Shown piece by piece: positions 45,585-53,704 of a DNA stretch of 64,000 bases. Position 1 is the stretch's first letter. Each line of letters opens with the position of its first letter. The stretch is from Sporosarcina sp. P33 (GTDB lineage: Bacteria; Bacillota; Bacilli; Bacillales_A; Planococcaceae). The translations under genes were made by a program, and so were the position numbers. The stretch covers positions 3,171,442-3,235,441 of the forward strand of contig NZ_CP015027.1 in the NCBI RefSeq assembly GCF_002077155.1, read 5' to 3'. The notes below the pieces were generated by a model that worked only from the letters and a program-made list of their open reading frames with translations, searched no databases and had not been told where the DNA came from.

Positions 45585-46943
45585 ATGAGTAACAATGGGC
45601 TTCGTAAAACCGTAGCTTTTCATACATTAGGCTGCAAAGTGAACCATTATGAAACGGAAGCTATTTGGCAGCTGTTTCAGGAAGCAGGCTATGAACGGGA
45701 AGATTTTGATAAAAATTCCGATGTCTATGTCATTAATACATGTACAGTGACCAATACGGGCGATAAGAAAAGCCGGCAGGTAATCCGCCGTGCGATTCGG
45801 AAAAATCCTGATGCTGTCATTTGTGTCACAGGATGCTATGCACAGACATCTCCCGCAGAAATTATGGCGATTCCCGGCGTGGACATCGTTGTCGGCACAC
45901 AAGACCGTACCAAATTGCTCGGTTTGATTGAACAGTACCGCGAAGAGCGGCAGCCGATCAATGCGGTTCGCAATATCATGAAAAATCGTGTTTATGAAGA
46001 ACTCGATGTGCCGTCTTTCAGTGACCGTACACGTGCTTCATTAAAAATTCAGGAAGGCTGCAATAACTTCTGTACGTTTTGCATCATTCCGTGGGCAAGA
46101 GGATTAATGCGTTCCCGTGATCCGCAGGAAGTGATTCGTCAGGCACAGCAGCTGGTTGATGCCGGGTATCTGGAAATTGTCTTGACTGGTATTCATACAG
46201 GCGGTTACGGGGAAGACCTGAAAGATTATAATCTTGCACGACTGCTCCGCGATCTGGAACAGCAAGTCAAAGGTCTGAAGCGGCTTCGCATCAGTTCGAT
46301 TGAAGCGAGTCAGTTAACAGATGAAGTTATCGATGTGCTCCGCGATTCTAATATCGTTGTGCGTCATCTGCACATTCCGATACAATCAGGGTCCAACACG
46401 GTGCTTAAACGGATGCGCCGTAAGTATACGATGGAATTTTTCTCCGAGCGTCTGACGCGCCTGAATGAAGCGCTGCCGGACTTGGCTATCACATCTGATG
46501 TCATCGTCGGTTTCCCCGGCGAGACAGAAGAGGAGTTTATGGAAACATATGACTTCATTCGCGACCATAAATTCTCCGAGCTGCATGTATTCCCTTACTC
46601 CAAGCGTACGGGCACACCTGCTGCACGCATGGAAGACCAGGTCGATGAAAACGTGAAAAATGAGCGTGTACACCGCTTACTGACGCTGAATGATCAATTG
46701 GCAAAGGACTACGCAGCCCGTTTTGAGGGTGAAGTACTTGAAGTCATCCCGGAAGAGCGATATAAACTAGATCCGGAACAAAACCTGTACGAAGGCTACA
46801 CAGATAATTATCTGAAAGTCGTCATGCCGGCTGATGAATCGATGGTCGGACAGATAGTAAAAGTGAAAATCACTAAAGCGGGCTATCCTTATAACGAAGG
46901 ACAACCTGTTCGTGTGCTGAACGAGGAAGAAATACTTATTTAA
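45585..46943 (+). CDS. mtaB: tRNA t6A37 methylthiotransferase MtaB
   Basis: Radical SAM enzyme that adds a methylthio group to t6A37 to give ms2t6A in ANN-decoding tRNAs. The 452-residue protein has the N-terminal cluster cysteines (C17 in TLGCKVNHYE, C53 in INTCTVTN, and CVTGCYAQ), the radical SAM motif CNNFCTFC and a C-terminal TRAM domain. TLGCKVN at the start distinguishes MtaB from MiaB and RimO. It stands between rsmE and deoC; a weak AAAGGATG precedes the ATG. Confidence 0.96.
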   Translation: MSNNGLRKTVAFHTLGCKVNHYETEAIWQLFQEAGYEREDFDKNSDVYVINTCTVTNTGDKKSRQVIRRAIRKNPDAVICVTGCYAQTSPAEIMAIPGVDIVVGTQDRTKLLGLIEQYREERQPINAVRNIMKNRVYEELDVPSFSDRTRASLKIQEGCNNFCTFCIIPWARGLMRSRDPQEVIRQAQQLVDAGYLEIVLTGIHTGGYGEDLKDYNLARLLRDLEQQVKGLKRLRISSIEASQLTDEVIDVLRDSNIVVRHLHIPIQSGSNTVLKRMRRKYTMEFFSERLTRLNEALPDLAITSDVIVGFPGETEEEFMETYDFIRDHKFSELHVFPYSKRTGTPAARMEDQVDENVKNERVHRLLTLNDQLAKDYAARFEGEVLEVIPEERYKLDPEQNLYEGYTDNYLKVVMPADESMVGQIVKVKITKAGYPYNEGQPVRVLNEEEILI

Positions 46944-46947
46944 CGGA

Positions 46948-46975
46948 TGACCGCCTGTAATGGGCGGTCTTTTTC
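46948..46975 (+). terminator. Terminator after mtaB
   Basis: GACCGCC and GGCGGTC pair with a 7-nt loop, followed by five T. Confidence 0.85.
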
Positions 46976-46995
46976 GTGCAACAAAATGCAGGCTT

Positions 46996-47004
46996 TGCTA
47001 TACT
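46996..47004 (+). promoter_or_regulatory. Extended -10 promoter of deoC
   Basis: TGCTATACT: TG at 46996-46997, TATACT at 46999-47004. The -35 region is the T-rich end of the mtaB terminator. The TTG start is 34 bp on. Confidence 0.45.
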
Positions 47005-47037
47005 TATAAAAACAGGATATACAAAGGAGCGCTTTCA

Positions 47038-47709
47038 TTGACGACAAATTATGCCGCTTATATTGATCATACGCTGTTAAAGGCAGAAGCGACAAAACAG
47101 CAAATAGTGGAATTATGTGAAGAGGCTAAAAAGTATACCTTCGCTTCAGTCTGCATCAATCCGACATGGGTCCGGACAGCAGCTGACGCTTTAAAAGGAA
47201 CAGAAGTGAAAGTTTGCACGGTCATCGGGTTCCCATTAGGCGCGAACACGCCAGAAGTAAAAGCTTTTGAAGTGAAAGATGCGATCAATAACGGAGCGAC
47301 TGAAGTTGATATGGTTCTGAATATCGGTGCTTTGCACAGCGGTGATCTTGAACTTGTGCAACGGGACATTGAAGCAGTGGTCGAAGCCGCAAAAGATCGG
47401 GCGCTTGTAAAAGTAATCATCGAAACATCCCTGCTGGACGATGTCCAAAAACGTACAGCCTGTGAGCTGGCAGTTCTGGCGGGGGCAGATTTCGTTAAAA
47501 CATCAACCGGCTTCTCAACAGGCGGTGCTACACCAGAAGACGTGAAGCTCATGCGTTCAGTCGTAGGTCCGGCAATCGGGGTAAAAGCAAGTGGCGGCGT
47601 TCGCAGTGCGGAAGATGTCAATCGCATGATTGAATCCGGCGCAACCAGAATCGGTGCAAGTTCCGGCGTCTCCATCATGCAGGGACTTCAGTCATCAGCG
47701 GATTACTGA
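47038..47709 (+). CDS. deoC: Deoxyribose-phosphate aldolase DeoC
   Basis: Class I aldolase splitting 2-deoxyribose-5-phosphate into glyceraldehyde-3-phosphate and acetaldehyde in nucleoside catabolism. The 223-residue protein has [22 protein letters not shown], the Schiff-base Lys in [11 protein letters not shown] and the second Lys in [13 protein letters not shown] 47038 with AAAGGAGC gives exactly the usual Bacillus length; longer frames include the mtaB terminator. Not next to a deo operon here. Confidence 0.95.
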   Translation: MTTNYAAYIDHTLLKAEATKQQIVELCEEAKKYTFASVCINPTWVRTAADALKGTEVKVCTVIGFPLGANTPEVKAFEVKDAINNGATEVDMVLNIGALHSGDLELVQRDIEAVVEAAKDRALVKVIIETSLLDDVQKRTACELAVLAGADFVKTSTGFSTGGATPEDVKLMRSVVGPAIGVKASGGVRSAEDVNRMIESGATRIGASSGVSIMQGLQSSADY

Positions 47710-47763
47710 TGGCTCCAAGTGAGTATTTACTAAAACTTTTGATAGTATTCTAATAGTTTTTTA

Positions 47764-47792
47764 TTGACCGATGGGCTTTTGTACGTTATAAT
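47764..47792 (+). promoter_or_regulatory. SigA promoter of rpsU
   Basis: TTGACC (47764-47769), 17-bp spacer, TATAAT (47787-47792). Confidence 0.8.
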
Positions 47793-47800
47793 TTTATAGT

Positions 47801-47819
47801 ACATAGCAAACTGCTATGT
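47801..47819 (+). promoter_or_regulatory. Hairpin at the 5' end of the rpsU leader
   Basis: ACATAGCA-aac-TGCTATGT, a perfect 8-bp inverted repeat at about +2 to +21 of the transcript. It could stabilise the mRNA, bind a protein, or be a DNA operator. Confidence 0.45.
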
Positions 47820-47852
47820 TTCGAAGTGTGCTCGGAGGGAGGGACAAGAGAT

Positions 47853-48026
47853 ATGACTAAGACAGTCGTTCGCAAAAATGAATCACTTGAAGACGCTCTT
47901 CGCCGCTTCAAACGTACTGTATCCAAGAGTGGTACAATACAAGAGGTAAGAAAGCGCGAGTTTTATGAAAAGCCAAGTGTGAAACGTAAAAAGAAATCAG
48001 AAGCGGCACGTAAGCGCAAATTCTAA
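47853..48026 (+). CDS. rpsU: 30S ribosomal protein S21 (bS21)
   Basis: A 57-residue basic protein at the mRNA exit region of the 30S subunit. [19 protein letters not shown] and the C-terminal [13 protein letters not shown] tail are diagnostic. ATG 47853 follows GGAGGGAGGG. In B. subtilis rpsU is followed by yqeY (GatB/YqeY domain); here a terminator follows and yqeY is absent. Confidence 0.98.
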   Translation: MTKTVVRKNESLEDALRRFKRTVSKSGTIQEVRKREFYEKPSVKRKKKSEAARKRKF

Positions 48027-48073
48027 TTTCTGCCTACATTGAATTTTGATATTACCTAATAATGTAATTTCTT

Positions 48074-48112
48074 ATAAACCGAAAATCCATTAACGGATTT
48101 TCGGTTTATTTT
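48074..48112 (+). terminator. Terminator after rpsU
   Basis: AAACCGAAAATCC and GGATTTTCGGTTT form a perfect 13-bp stem with a 6-nt loop and a T-rich tail. Confidence 0.9.
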
Positions 48113-48279
48113 ATTGCATGGAAATAAAAATAAACGTAAAGGCTATACTATTTCACATATTACCGGCAATAAGTGATTTGCATTCATTCATAATTTGATC
48201 ATTCACTTCAACGGTTCTGTTCATTTTTGTCTATGATGCAGCCATATAATAACAGTCTGGGATACCTTGAAATAAAAAC
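48113..48279. other. AT-rich spacer, no gene recognised
   Basis: Between the rpsU terminator and the SigW promoter region. I found no frame with a ribosome site and no convincing RNA fold here. Confidence 0.5.
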
Positions 48280-48305
48280 TTTCATTTAATTTTAATTAAA
48301 TGAAA
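48280..48305. repeat. 12-bp perfect palindrome overlapping the SigW -35 box
   Basis: TTTCATTTAATT (48280-48291), two T, AATTAAATGAAA (48294-48305). The last five bases are part of the -35 TGAAAC. It may be a regulator site or an AT-rich UP element. Confidence 0.6.
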
Positions 48306-48326
48306 CCAAATGCTTCTTCATACGTA
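48301..48326 (+). promoter_or_regulatory. SigW-type ECF promoter of yqeZ-floA-yqfB
   Basis: TGAAAC (48301-48306), 16-bp spacer, CGTA (48323-48326): an exact SigW consensus arrangement. The B. subtilis yqeZ-yqfA-yqfB operon is a known SigW target. Confidence 0.85.
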
Positions 48327-48367
48327 AATAGTAAGTATAATAGGCAGTAGGAAGAGGTGAGAAAATA

Positions 48368-49699
48368 ATGACTAAAATGATTAGGTCAGTTTTTCTGCTC
48401 ATTTTATTCATCGGGACAATTGCTTTGCCTTTTATCCACTCAGACGCAGCTGAAGAAACAGTATATCGGGTGCCGCTCCATAAAGAAGTGGAAAAGGGGC
48501 TGCATGCCTTTCTGCAGCGTTCTTTCAAAGAAGCAGAAGCTGAAGGTGCAGAGACGATTATTTTGGATATAGATACGCCTGGGGGCTTCGTGGACGCAGC
48601 CGATCAAATCGCCAAACTGATGAAATCGACAGACGCGCACATCGTGGCATTCATCAATGACCGGGCACTGTCCGCAGGTGCGTTCCTGGCACTCTATGCA
48701 GATGAAATCTACATGACACCCAATGGTTCTATCGGTGCTGCACAGGTCATTGACGGATCTGGAAATGCAGCAGAAACAAAAGCCAACAGCTATTGGCTGG
48801 CTCAAATGAAAAATGCTGCACTGCATTCAAAACGTAATCCGGACATCGCGCTGGCAATGGCGGATCCTGAAATGGATATGCCGGAATTACGTGCGAAAAA
48901 AGGGGAACTGCTGACTCTGACTGCTGATGAAGCTGAAAAGGTGGAATACAGTGAGGGGACGGTTGCTACATTTGATGAATTACTTCAAAAGCTGGGCTTG
49001 AAAGATGCGACTGTCATCTCAACAGCGGAAACGTTCTCAGAGAAAGCAGCCCGCTTCATTACGAATCCTATTGTCGTGCCGATCCTGCTCTCCGTAGCAA
49101 GTCTCGGATTGATTGTAGAATTGTATTCGCCAGGTTTCGGTGTGCCGGGAAGCATGGGGCTCACTGCCTTATTCTTATTCTTCTACGGGCACACAGTAGC
49201 GGGTCTCGCAGGGTATGAGACATTGATTTTATTCCTGCTCGGTGTCGGTCTCATTATTGCCGAATTCTTTATTGCAGGCGGGATAGCGGGCATCTTCGGG
49301 ATCCTGGCTATCATCGGAAGTATTTTGCTCGCAGGCGCGAATTTGGCTTACATGGCAATTTCAGTGCTGATTGCGATAGCCGTAGCGAGTATAGGGATGG
49401 TGGTAATTATGAAATTCTTCGGTAAAAAACTTCATCTGTTGAATAAAATCATCTTAATGGATACGATGGATACGGAAAGCGGTTATGTTTCCAATAAAAA
49501 CCGTACCGAGTTATTGCAGAAAGTTGCAACAACACTTACACCACTTTATCCATCCGGCGTCGCTGAATTAGATGGGGAACGAATCGATGTAGTATCCGAA
49601 GGGCGTTATATCGAAAGCGGGAAAGAAGTAGTGATCGTAGCGGTAGAAGGCTTCAGAATCGTAGTAAGAGAGAAGAAAGAGGAGGAACAAGGCTTATGA
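48368..49699 (+). CDS. yqeZ: NfeD family membrane serine protease-like protein YqeZ
   Basis: A 443-residue membrane protein with a signal peptide (about 1-28), a ClpP-like serine protease domain ([20 protein letters not shown]; Ser in [19 protein letters not shown]), four or five membrane helices (about 235-345) and a C-terminal soluble NfeD OB-fold domain. Partner proteins of this family act with flotillins in lipid domains and cell-envelope stress. It overlaps floA by 4 nt (ATGA). GAGGTGA precedes the ATG. First gene behind the SigW promoter. Confidence 0.92.
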   Translation: MTKMIRSVFLLILFIGTIALPFIHSDAAEETVYRVPLHKEVEKGLHAFLQRSFKEAEAEGAETIILDIDTPGGFVDAADQIAKLMKSTDAHIVAFINDRALSAGAFLALYADEIYMTPNGSIGAAQVIDGSGNAAETKANSYWLAQMKNAALHSKRNPDIALAMADPEMDMPELRAKKGELLTLTADEAEKVEYSEGTVATFDELLQKLGLKDATVISTAETFSEKAARFITNPIVVPILLSVASLGLIVELYSPGFGVPGSMGLTALFLFFYGHTVAGLAGYETLILFLLGVGLIIAEFFIAGGIAGIFGILAIIGSILLAGANLAYMAISVLIAIAVASIGMVVIMKFFGKKLHLLNKIILMDTMDTESGYVSNKNRTELLQKVATTLTPLYPSGVAELDGERIDVVSEGRYIESGKEVVIVAVEGFRIVVREKKEEEQGL

Positions 49700-50691
49700 T
49701 GGGACTAGGAACAATCGGACTGGTAGCAGCAGTCTTCATTATTATCATCGTACTGGCGGTATTCTTTACATTCGTTCCAGTAACGCTGTGGATTTCGGCC
49801 CTTGCGGCAGGCGTTCGGGTAAGCATCTTCACACTGATCGGGATGCGTTTACGCCGAGTTATCCCGAGCCGTGTTGTAAACCCGCTGATTAAAGCACATA
49901 AAGCGGGTCTGACAGTATCAATTAATCAGCTGGAAAGCCACTATTTAGCAGGCGGTAATGTGGATCGTGTTGTCAATGCGCTCATCGCTGCGCAGCGAGC
50001 TAACATTGATCTGACGTTTGAAAGAGCACAGGCGATTGACTTGGCTGGACGTGACGTGCTGGAAGCAGTTCAAATGTCCGTTAACCCGAAAGTAATTGAG
50101 ACGCCATTTATCGCAGGTGTTGCGATGAACGGTATTGAAGTAAAAGCAAAAGCACGTATCACAGTTCGCGCCAACATTGACCGCCTCGTCGGTGGTGCCG
50201 GTGAAGATACTGTGGTTGCCCGTGTCGGTGAAGGTATCGTATCAACGATCGGTTCTTCCATCAGTCACGCAAAGGTATTGGAAAATCCGGATATGATTTC
50301 CCAGACAGTCCTGACAAAGGGATTGGATTCCGGTACAGCATTTGAAATTCTGTCCATCGATATTGCCGATGTGGATATCGGTAAAAACATCGGTGCGGAA
50401 CTTCAGACGGAGCAGGCAATGGCAGATAAAAACATTGCTCAGGCAAAAGCAGAAGAACGCCGTGCAATGGCTGTTGCAAGTGAGCAGGAGATGAAGGCAA
50501 AAACACAGGAGATGCGCGCGAAAGTTGTGGGTGCAGAATCCGAAGTGCCTTTGGCAATGGCAGAGGCTTTGCGTTCAGGAAACATCGGTATTATGGATTA
50601 CATGAACTATAAAAATATCCAGGCAGATACAGGTATGCGCGACTCCATCAGCAAAGTTGGCGGAGATCAGCAGCCTCCTAAAAAAGACTAA
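49696..50691 (+). CDS. floA: Flotillin-like protein FloA
   Basis: Membrane scaffold protein that organises functional membrane microdomains. The 331-residue protein has an N-terminal membrane hairpin (about 5-45), the SPFH/PHB domain ([31 protein letters not shown] core) and an Ala/Glu-rich C-terminal coiled coil ([21 protein letters not shown]). Family length is 331. The ATG overlaps the yqeZ stop; GGAGGAAC lies upstream. Co-expression with the NfeD protein from a SigW promoter fits envelope stress protection. Confidence 0.97.
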   Translation: MMGLGTIGLVAAVFIIIIVLAVFFTFVPVTLWISALAAGVRVSIFTLIGMRLRRVIPSRVVNPLIKAHKAGLTVSINQLESHYLAGGNVDRVVNALIAAQRANIDLTFERAQAIDLAGRDVLEAVQMSVNPKVIETPFIAGVAMNGIEVKAKARITVRANIDRLVGGAGEDTVVARVGEGIVSTIGSSISHAKVLENPDMISQTVLTKGLDSGTAFEILSIDIADVDIGKNIGAELQTEQAMADKNIAQAKAEERRAMAVASEQEMKAKTQEMRAKVVGAESEVPLAMAEALRSGNIGIMDYMNYKNIQADTGMRDSISKVGGDQQPPKKD

Positions 50692-50727
50692 TCATAACAA
50701 GATGAATTCCCGGGAAGGGGATGCATA

Positions 50728-51246
50728 ATGGAACAGCTCATTATTTTGGTCATCATGCTGGCGATGGGCTCGCTGTTCGGCAAAAAGAAAGATGACGAAA
50801 AACAGAAACAGCCGCCAAAAAGGCAGCCCAGCCGGCAATGGCCGGCTCAGCCGACTCAGCGTGAATTAAAGGAAAAAACAGAACCACAGCGCACCAATGC
50901 GGCTCCTGCTGAGAAGCCGCGTTCGCTTAAAGAGTTATCGAAGAACCTGTTTGAGGACATACAAAAAGAATTTCAGGATCTTCAGCAAGAAACCCAGGAG
51001 CCTACTGTAAAGACTCAGGCACCTCAGTCGGAGATCTTTTATGCGGAACCCAAGAAACCTGTTACGACTGTGTCTGCGCCCCGCCAGGAGCGTCAGAAGG
51101 GCAGAGGCAGGCTGAACGCACAACAATCCGTCATGCACGAAGAGGAGCAGATACTTCAGGAAGACTTGATTCCGAGAACTTCCCAGCAAATCTTGCAGGG
51201 GATTGTCTATTCAGAAATTTTAGGTCCGCCAAAATCAAAACGGTAA
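50728..51246 (+). CDS. Hypothetical membrane-anchored protein (yqfB position)
   Basis: A 172-residue protein. The first 16 residues are hydrophobic (MEQLIILVIMLAMGSLF) and act as an anchor or signal. The remainder is Gln/Lys/Pro/Glu-rich and low-complexity, so probably disordered, with a short helical stretch (LKELSKNLFEDIQKEFQDLQQ) and a conserved-looking C terminus (SQQILQGIVYSEILGPP). It is third in the SigW operon, as yqfB is in B. subtilis. Homology to YqfB is not certain. A terminator follows 8 nt after the stop. Confidence 0.8.
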   Translation: MEQLIILVIMLAMGSLFGKKKDDEKQKQPPKRQPSRQWPAQPTQRELKEKTEPQRTNAAPAEKPRSLKELSKNLFEDIQKEFQDLQQETQEPTVKTQAPQSEIFYAEPKKPVTTVSAPRQERQKGRGRLNAQQSVMHEEEQILQEDLIPRTSQQILQGIVYSEILGPPKSKR

Positions 51247-51275
51247 TCATGCCGCCCCCTGTCTTTTCATAGGAT
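51247..51275 (+). promoter_or_regulatory. SigE-like promoter of yqfC inside a terminator
   Basis: TCATGCC (51247-51253), 14-bp spacer, CATAGGAT (51268-51275). The -10 lies in the loop of the yqfB terminator, and transcription would start near 51282, in the 3' arm. yqfC-yqfD are SigE-controlled in B. subtilis. Confidence 0.4.
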
Positions 51276-51292
51276 GAGACAGGGGGTTTTTT
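51254..51292 (+). terminator. Terminator after the yqeZ-floA-yqfB operon
   Basis: CCCCCTGTC (51255-51263) and GACAGGGGG (51278-51286) form a stem, followed by six T. The 3' arm AGGGGG is also the Shine-Dalgarno of yqfC, which starts at 51294. Confidence 0.9.
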
Positions 51293-51293
51293 C

Positions 51294-51551
51294 GTGAAAA
51301 AATTATTCGCACTTCATCCATCCATTATTCTAGATGAATTCAATTCATTACGGATTACCGGTAACTATCGATTACTGGCATTAAGTGAACAATCCGTATC
51401 CTTTCAAACGAATGACTATGTCATGACCATCAATGGGGAAGATGTAACGGTTCTCATGCTGACTGAACAACACGCCCACGTATCAATCGATGAGCTAAAA
51501 GAAGTGACGCTCCGCTTTACACCGGAAGAGGAAAACGGCTATGAGCACTAA
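51294..51551 (+). CDS. yqfC: Sporulation protein YqfC
   Basis: An 85-residue YabP/YqfC family protein expressed in the mother cell in B. subtilis; function unknown. The core ITGNYRLLALSEQSVSFQTNDYVMTINGEDVTVLML is typical. GTG 51294 is 7 nt from AGGGGG, which is the 3' arm of the preceding terminator; no later start is plausible. It overlaps yqfD by 11 nt, indicating translational coupling. Confidence 0.92.
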   Translation: MKKLFALHPSIILDEFNSLRITGNYRLLALSEQSVSFQTNDYVMTINGEDVTVLMLTEQHAHVSIDELKEVTLRFTPEEENGYEH

Positions 51552-52632
51552 ACGTTTTGAAGTGCAGATGTCGGATGTTCGTAAAGGCTCTGTATTCCTG
51601 GGTAAACTGCAGAGGGAGAATATTAAGATCCATCGGCTGTATGTATCAGGAAGTGCGGTATTTTTTGAGACAGACAGCAAAGGAATCGCAACTATTCGCA
51701 GGTTCAGAAGAAAATACCGTGTAAAAGTACAAATTAGGAGAAAAGGAGATGACGCCGTCCTTCATCGTTTATTCTCCTCTTATTTATTCCTGATCGCCTG
51801 CTGTATTCCATTCGCGGCCTCGCTTTTTCTCTGGCAGATCACAGTGGAAAGTGATGTGCCTGAAATTGCGCAGCGAATGGAGAGCAAATTGGATAAAGCG
51901 AACATTAAAGCACCTTCTCTCTTATCCGGGCTGCCGCAGGAAGATGAAATTAGGCGTTTGCTCATGCAGGATGAACCCACATTATCGTGGATCCGATTTT
52001 CACAGACAGGCACGTCGCTCGTTGTCTCTCCTATGACTGCACCCCTGTCGACCGGCGTGAAAGAAGAAAAGGAAGAAAGGCCTTCACATCTTGTGGCAAA
52101 AACGGGAGGAGTGATTACACATTTTGCGTTAACAAGAGGAGAGCGGGCCAGTATTGTTCATCAAACCGTAAAAAAGGGTGATATGCTGGCAACAGGTATT
52201 CTCGAGCAAGGAGAGAAGACGGCCGTAGTGGGAGCGGATGGTGAAGTGTTTGCAGATTACTGGCTTGAATGTCATTTTGAAATGCCGCGCACTATCCGTT
52301 ATTTCATTCAAGGGGAAGAAAGTTTGAAAATCGGCTGGAGAGCACCCTGGACAGATCAAGAGTCCGGCGGTGTCCGTTTTAGAAATCCGGTGATCTATGA
52401 GAAGACACGGGAGGATCCGATTCATCAAGTGTATTTAAAAGAAGGGATGGAGGAGTCGATCATCCTCCCGCTGCTAAAGTATGATTTATTGTCAAAGAGT
52501 ACAAATGAGCGCATAATTAAAGAAGAAAACATTTTACATGTAACATTCACTAATGATAAAGTGAGTGGGACTATATTATTTTTACTTAATGAAAACATTG
52601 CTGAAAAACGACCGATAACTCAAGGAGACTGA
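51541..52632 (+). CDS. yqfD: Sporulation protein YqfD
   Basis: A 363-residue mother-cell sporulation membrane protein related to stage IV proteins. After an N-terminal cytoplasmic part (about 85 residues) there is a membrane segment (about 80-100, YLFLIACCIPFAASLFLW), then an external region with SWIRFSQTGTSLVV and a domain rich in beta strands (KKGDMLATGIL). It overlaps yqfC and is 5 nt before phoH. The frame and AGAGG site at 51541 are clear. Confidence 0.92.
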   Translation: MSTKRFEVQMSDVRKGSVFLGKLQRENIKIHRLYVSGSAVFFETDSKGIATIRRFRRKYRVKVQIRRKGDDAVLHRLFSSYLFLIACCIPFAASLFLWQITVESDVPEIAQRMESKLDKANIKAPSLLSGLPQEDEIRRLLMQDEPTLSWIRFSQTGTSLVVSPMTAPLSTGVKEEKEERPSHLVAKTGGVITHFALTRGERASIVHQTVKKGDMLATGILEQGEKTAVVGADGEVFADYWLECHFEMPRTIRYFIQGEESLKIGWRAPWTDQESGGVRFRNPVIYEKTREDPIHQVYLKEGMEESIILPLLKYDLLSKSTNERIIKEENILHVTFTNDKVSGTILFLLNENIAEKRPITQGD

Positions 52633-52637
52633 ATATA

Positions 52638-53600
52638 TTGAGCGAACAAACATTGCAACTCCATATTGAAGAACCGAATGAAACGATTATGCTTCTTGGT
52701 ATTTCCGATCAGAATATGAATCTGATCGAAGAAGAGTTAACTGTCGCCATTCACACACGGGGTGAAACCATCTCGATCAGCGGAGAAGAAGAGCAGGCGG
52801 AAGCTGCAAAAGCACTTCTTGAACAGCTGTTAAAAGTTATCCGAAAAGGGATCAATATTAATCTGCGTGATGTGGCGACAGCAATTGAAATGGCGAAAAA
52901 CGGCACGATTGAATATTTCTCATCTCTTTATGATGAAGAAATCGCACGCAACACCAAAGGAAAAGTCATCCGTGCGAAAACGATTGGTCAAAGAGAGTAC
53001 GTTCAGGCAATCCGTTCAAGGGACTTAGTGTTCTGCATCGGGCCTGCCGGTACTGGAAAGACGTACCTGGCTGTCGTTATGGCGGTGCAGGCCATGAAGT
53101 CCGGTTCAGTGAAACGCATTATCCTCACGCGTCCAGCTGTTGAGGCAGGAGAGAGCCTGGGCTTCCTTCCAGGCGACTTAAAAGAGAAAGTGGATCCATA
53201 CCTCCGGCCGTTGTATGATGCCCTTCACGACGTCCTGGGAGCCGAACATACAGAGCGTCTGATGGAGCGCGGAGTTATCGAAATTGCCCCGCTTGCCTAC
53301 ATGCGGGGAAGAACACTTGACGACGCGTTTGTTATTTTAGACGAAGCGCAAAACACTACGAAAGCACAGATGAAAATGTTTTTAACCCGCCTCGGATTTG
53401 GGTCGAAAATGGTAATCACCGGGGATAAAACACAGATCGATTTACCGCGCGGTGTGGACTCGGGACTGAACGTCGCTGAACATATACTGAAGAACGTACC
53501 GGATATCCAGTTTATGTATTTAGAGCAGGGGGATGTTGTCCGTCATCCGATTGTGGCCAAAATTATCGATGCATATGAGAAAGAGCAGTCAACTAATTAA
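52638..53600 (+). CDS. phoH: PhoH family ATPase
   Basis: A cytosolic P-loop ATPase, probably RNA-related (the PhoH domain resembles helicase cores). In 320 residues: an N-terminal KH-like part, Walker A GPAGTGKTYLA, LTRPAVEAGESLGFLPGD, and Walker B FVILDEAQNTT. TTG 52638 follows AAGGAG. It is in the yqfC-yqfD-phoH run; a terminator overlaps its stop codon, so pgpH may be transcribed separately or by read-through. Confidence 0.95.
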   Translation: MSEQTLQLHIEEPNETIMLLGISDQNMNLIEEELTVAIHTRGETISISGEEEQAEAAKALLEQLLKVIRKGININLRDVATAIEMAKNGTIEYFSSLYDEEIARNTKGKVIRAKTIGQREYVQAIRSRDLVFCIGPAGTGKTYLAVVMAVQAMKSGSVKRIILTRPAVEAGESLGFLPGDLKEKVDPYLRPLYDALHDVLGAEHTERLMERGVIEIAPLAYMRGRTLDDAFVILDEAQNTTKAQMKMFLTRLGFGSKMVITGDKTQIDLPRGVDSGLNVAEHILKNVPDIQFMYLEQGDVVRHPIVAKIIDAYEKEQSTN

Positions 53601-53617
53601 TTGACTGCTTTTTTTTG
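53585..53617 (+). terminator. Terminator overlapping the phoH stop
   Basis: AGCAGTCAA and TTGACTGCT pair around an 8-nt loop that contains the TAA stop, followed by eight T. Confidence 0.85.
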
Positions 53618-53704
53618 AATGATACAGATACATACTGACCCGTCACATCAAAAAGATTCGCTGAATCCAAGTGACGCGCAAAATTGCCGAAAGGAGGCAG
53701 CTGT

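Noticed and set aside
45410..45595. 61-residue minus-strand frame before mtaB
   Set aside because: No ribosome site, and it overlaps the mtaB upstream region; overlapping frames here make any coding call weak.
47067..47678. 203-residue open frame on the minus strand
   Set aside because: Antisense to deoC; Ser/Thr/Ala-rich low-complexity translation typical of a shadow of a well-conserved gene.
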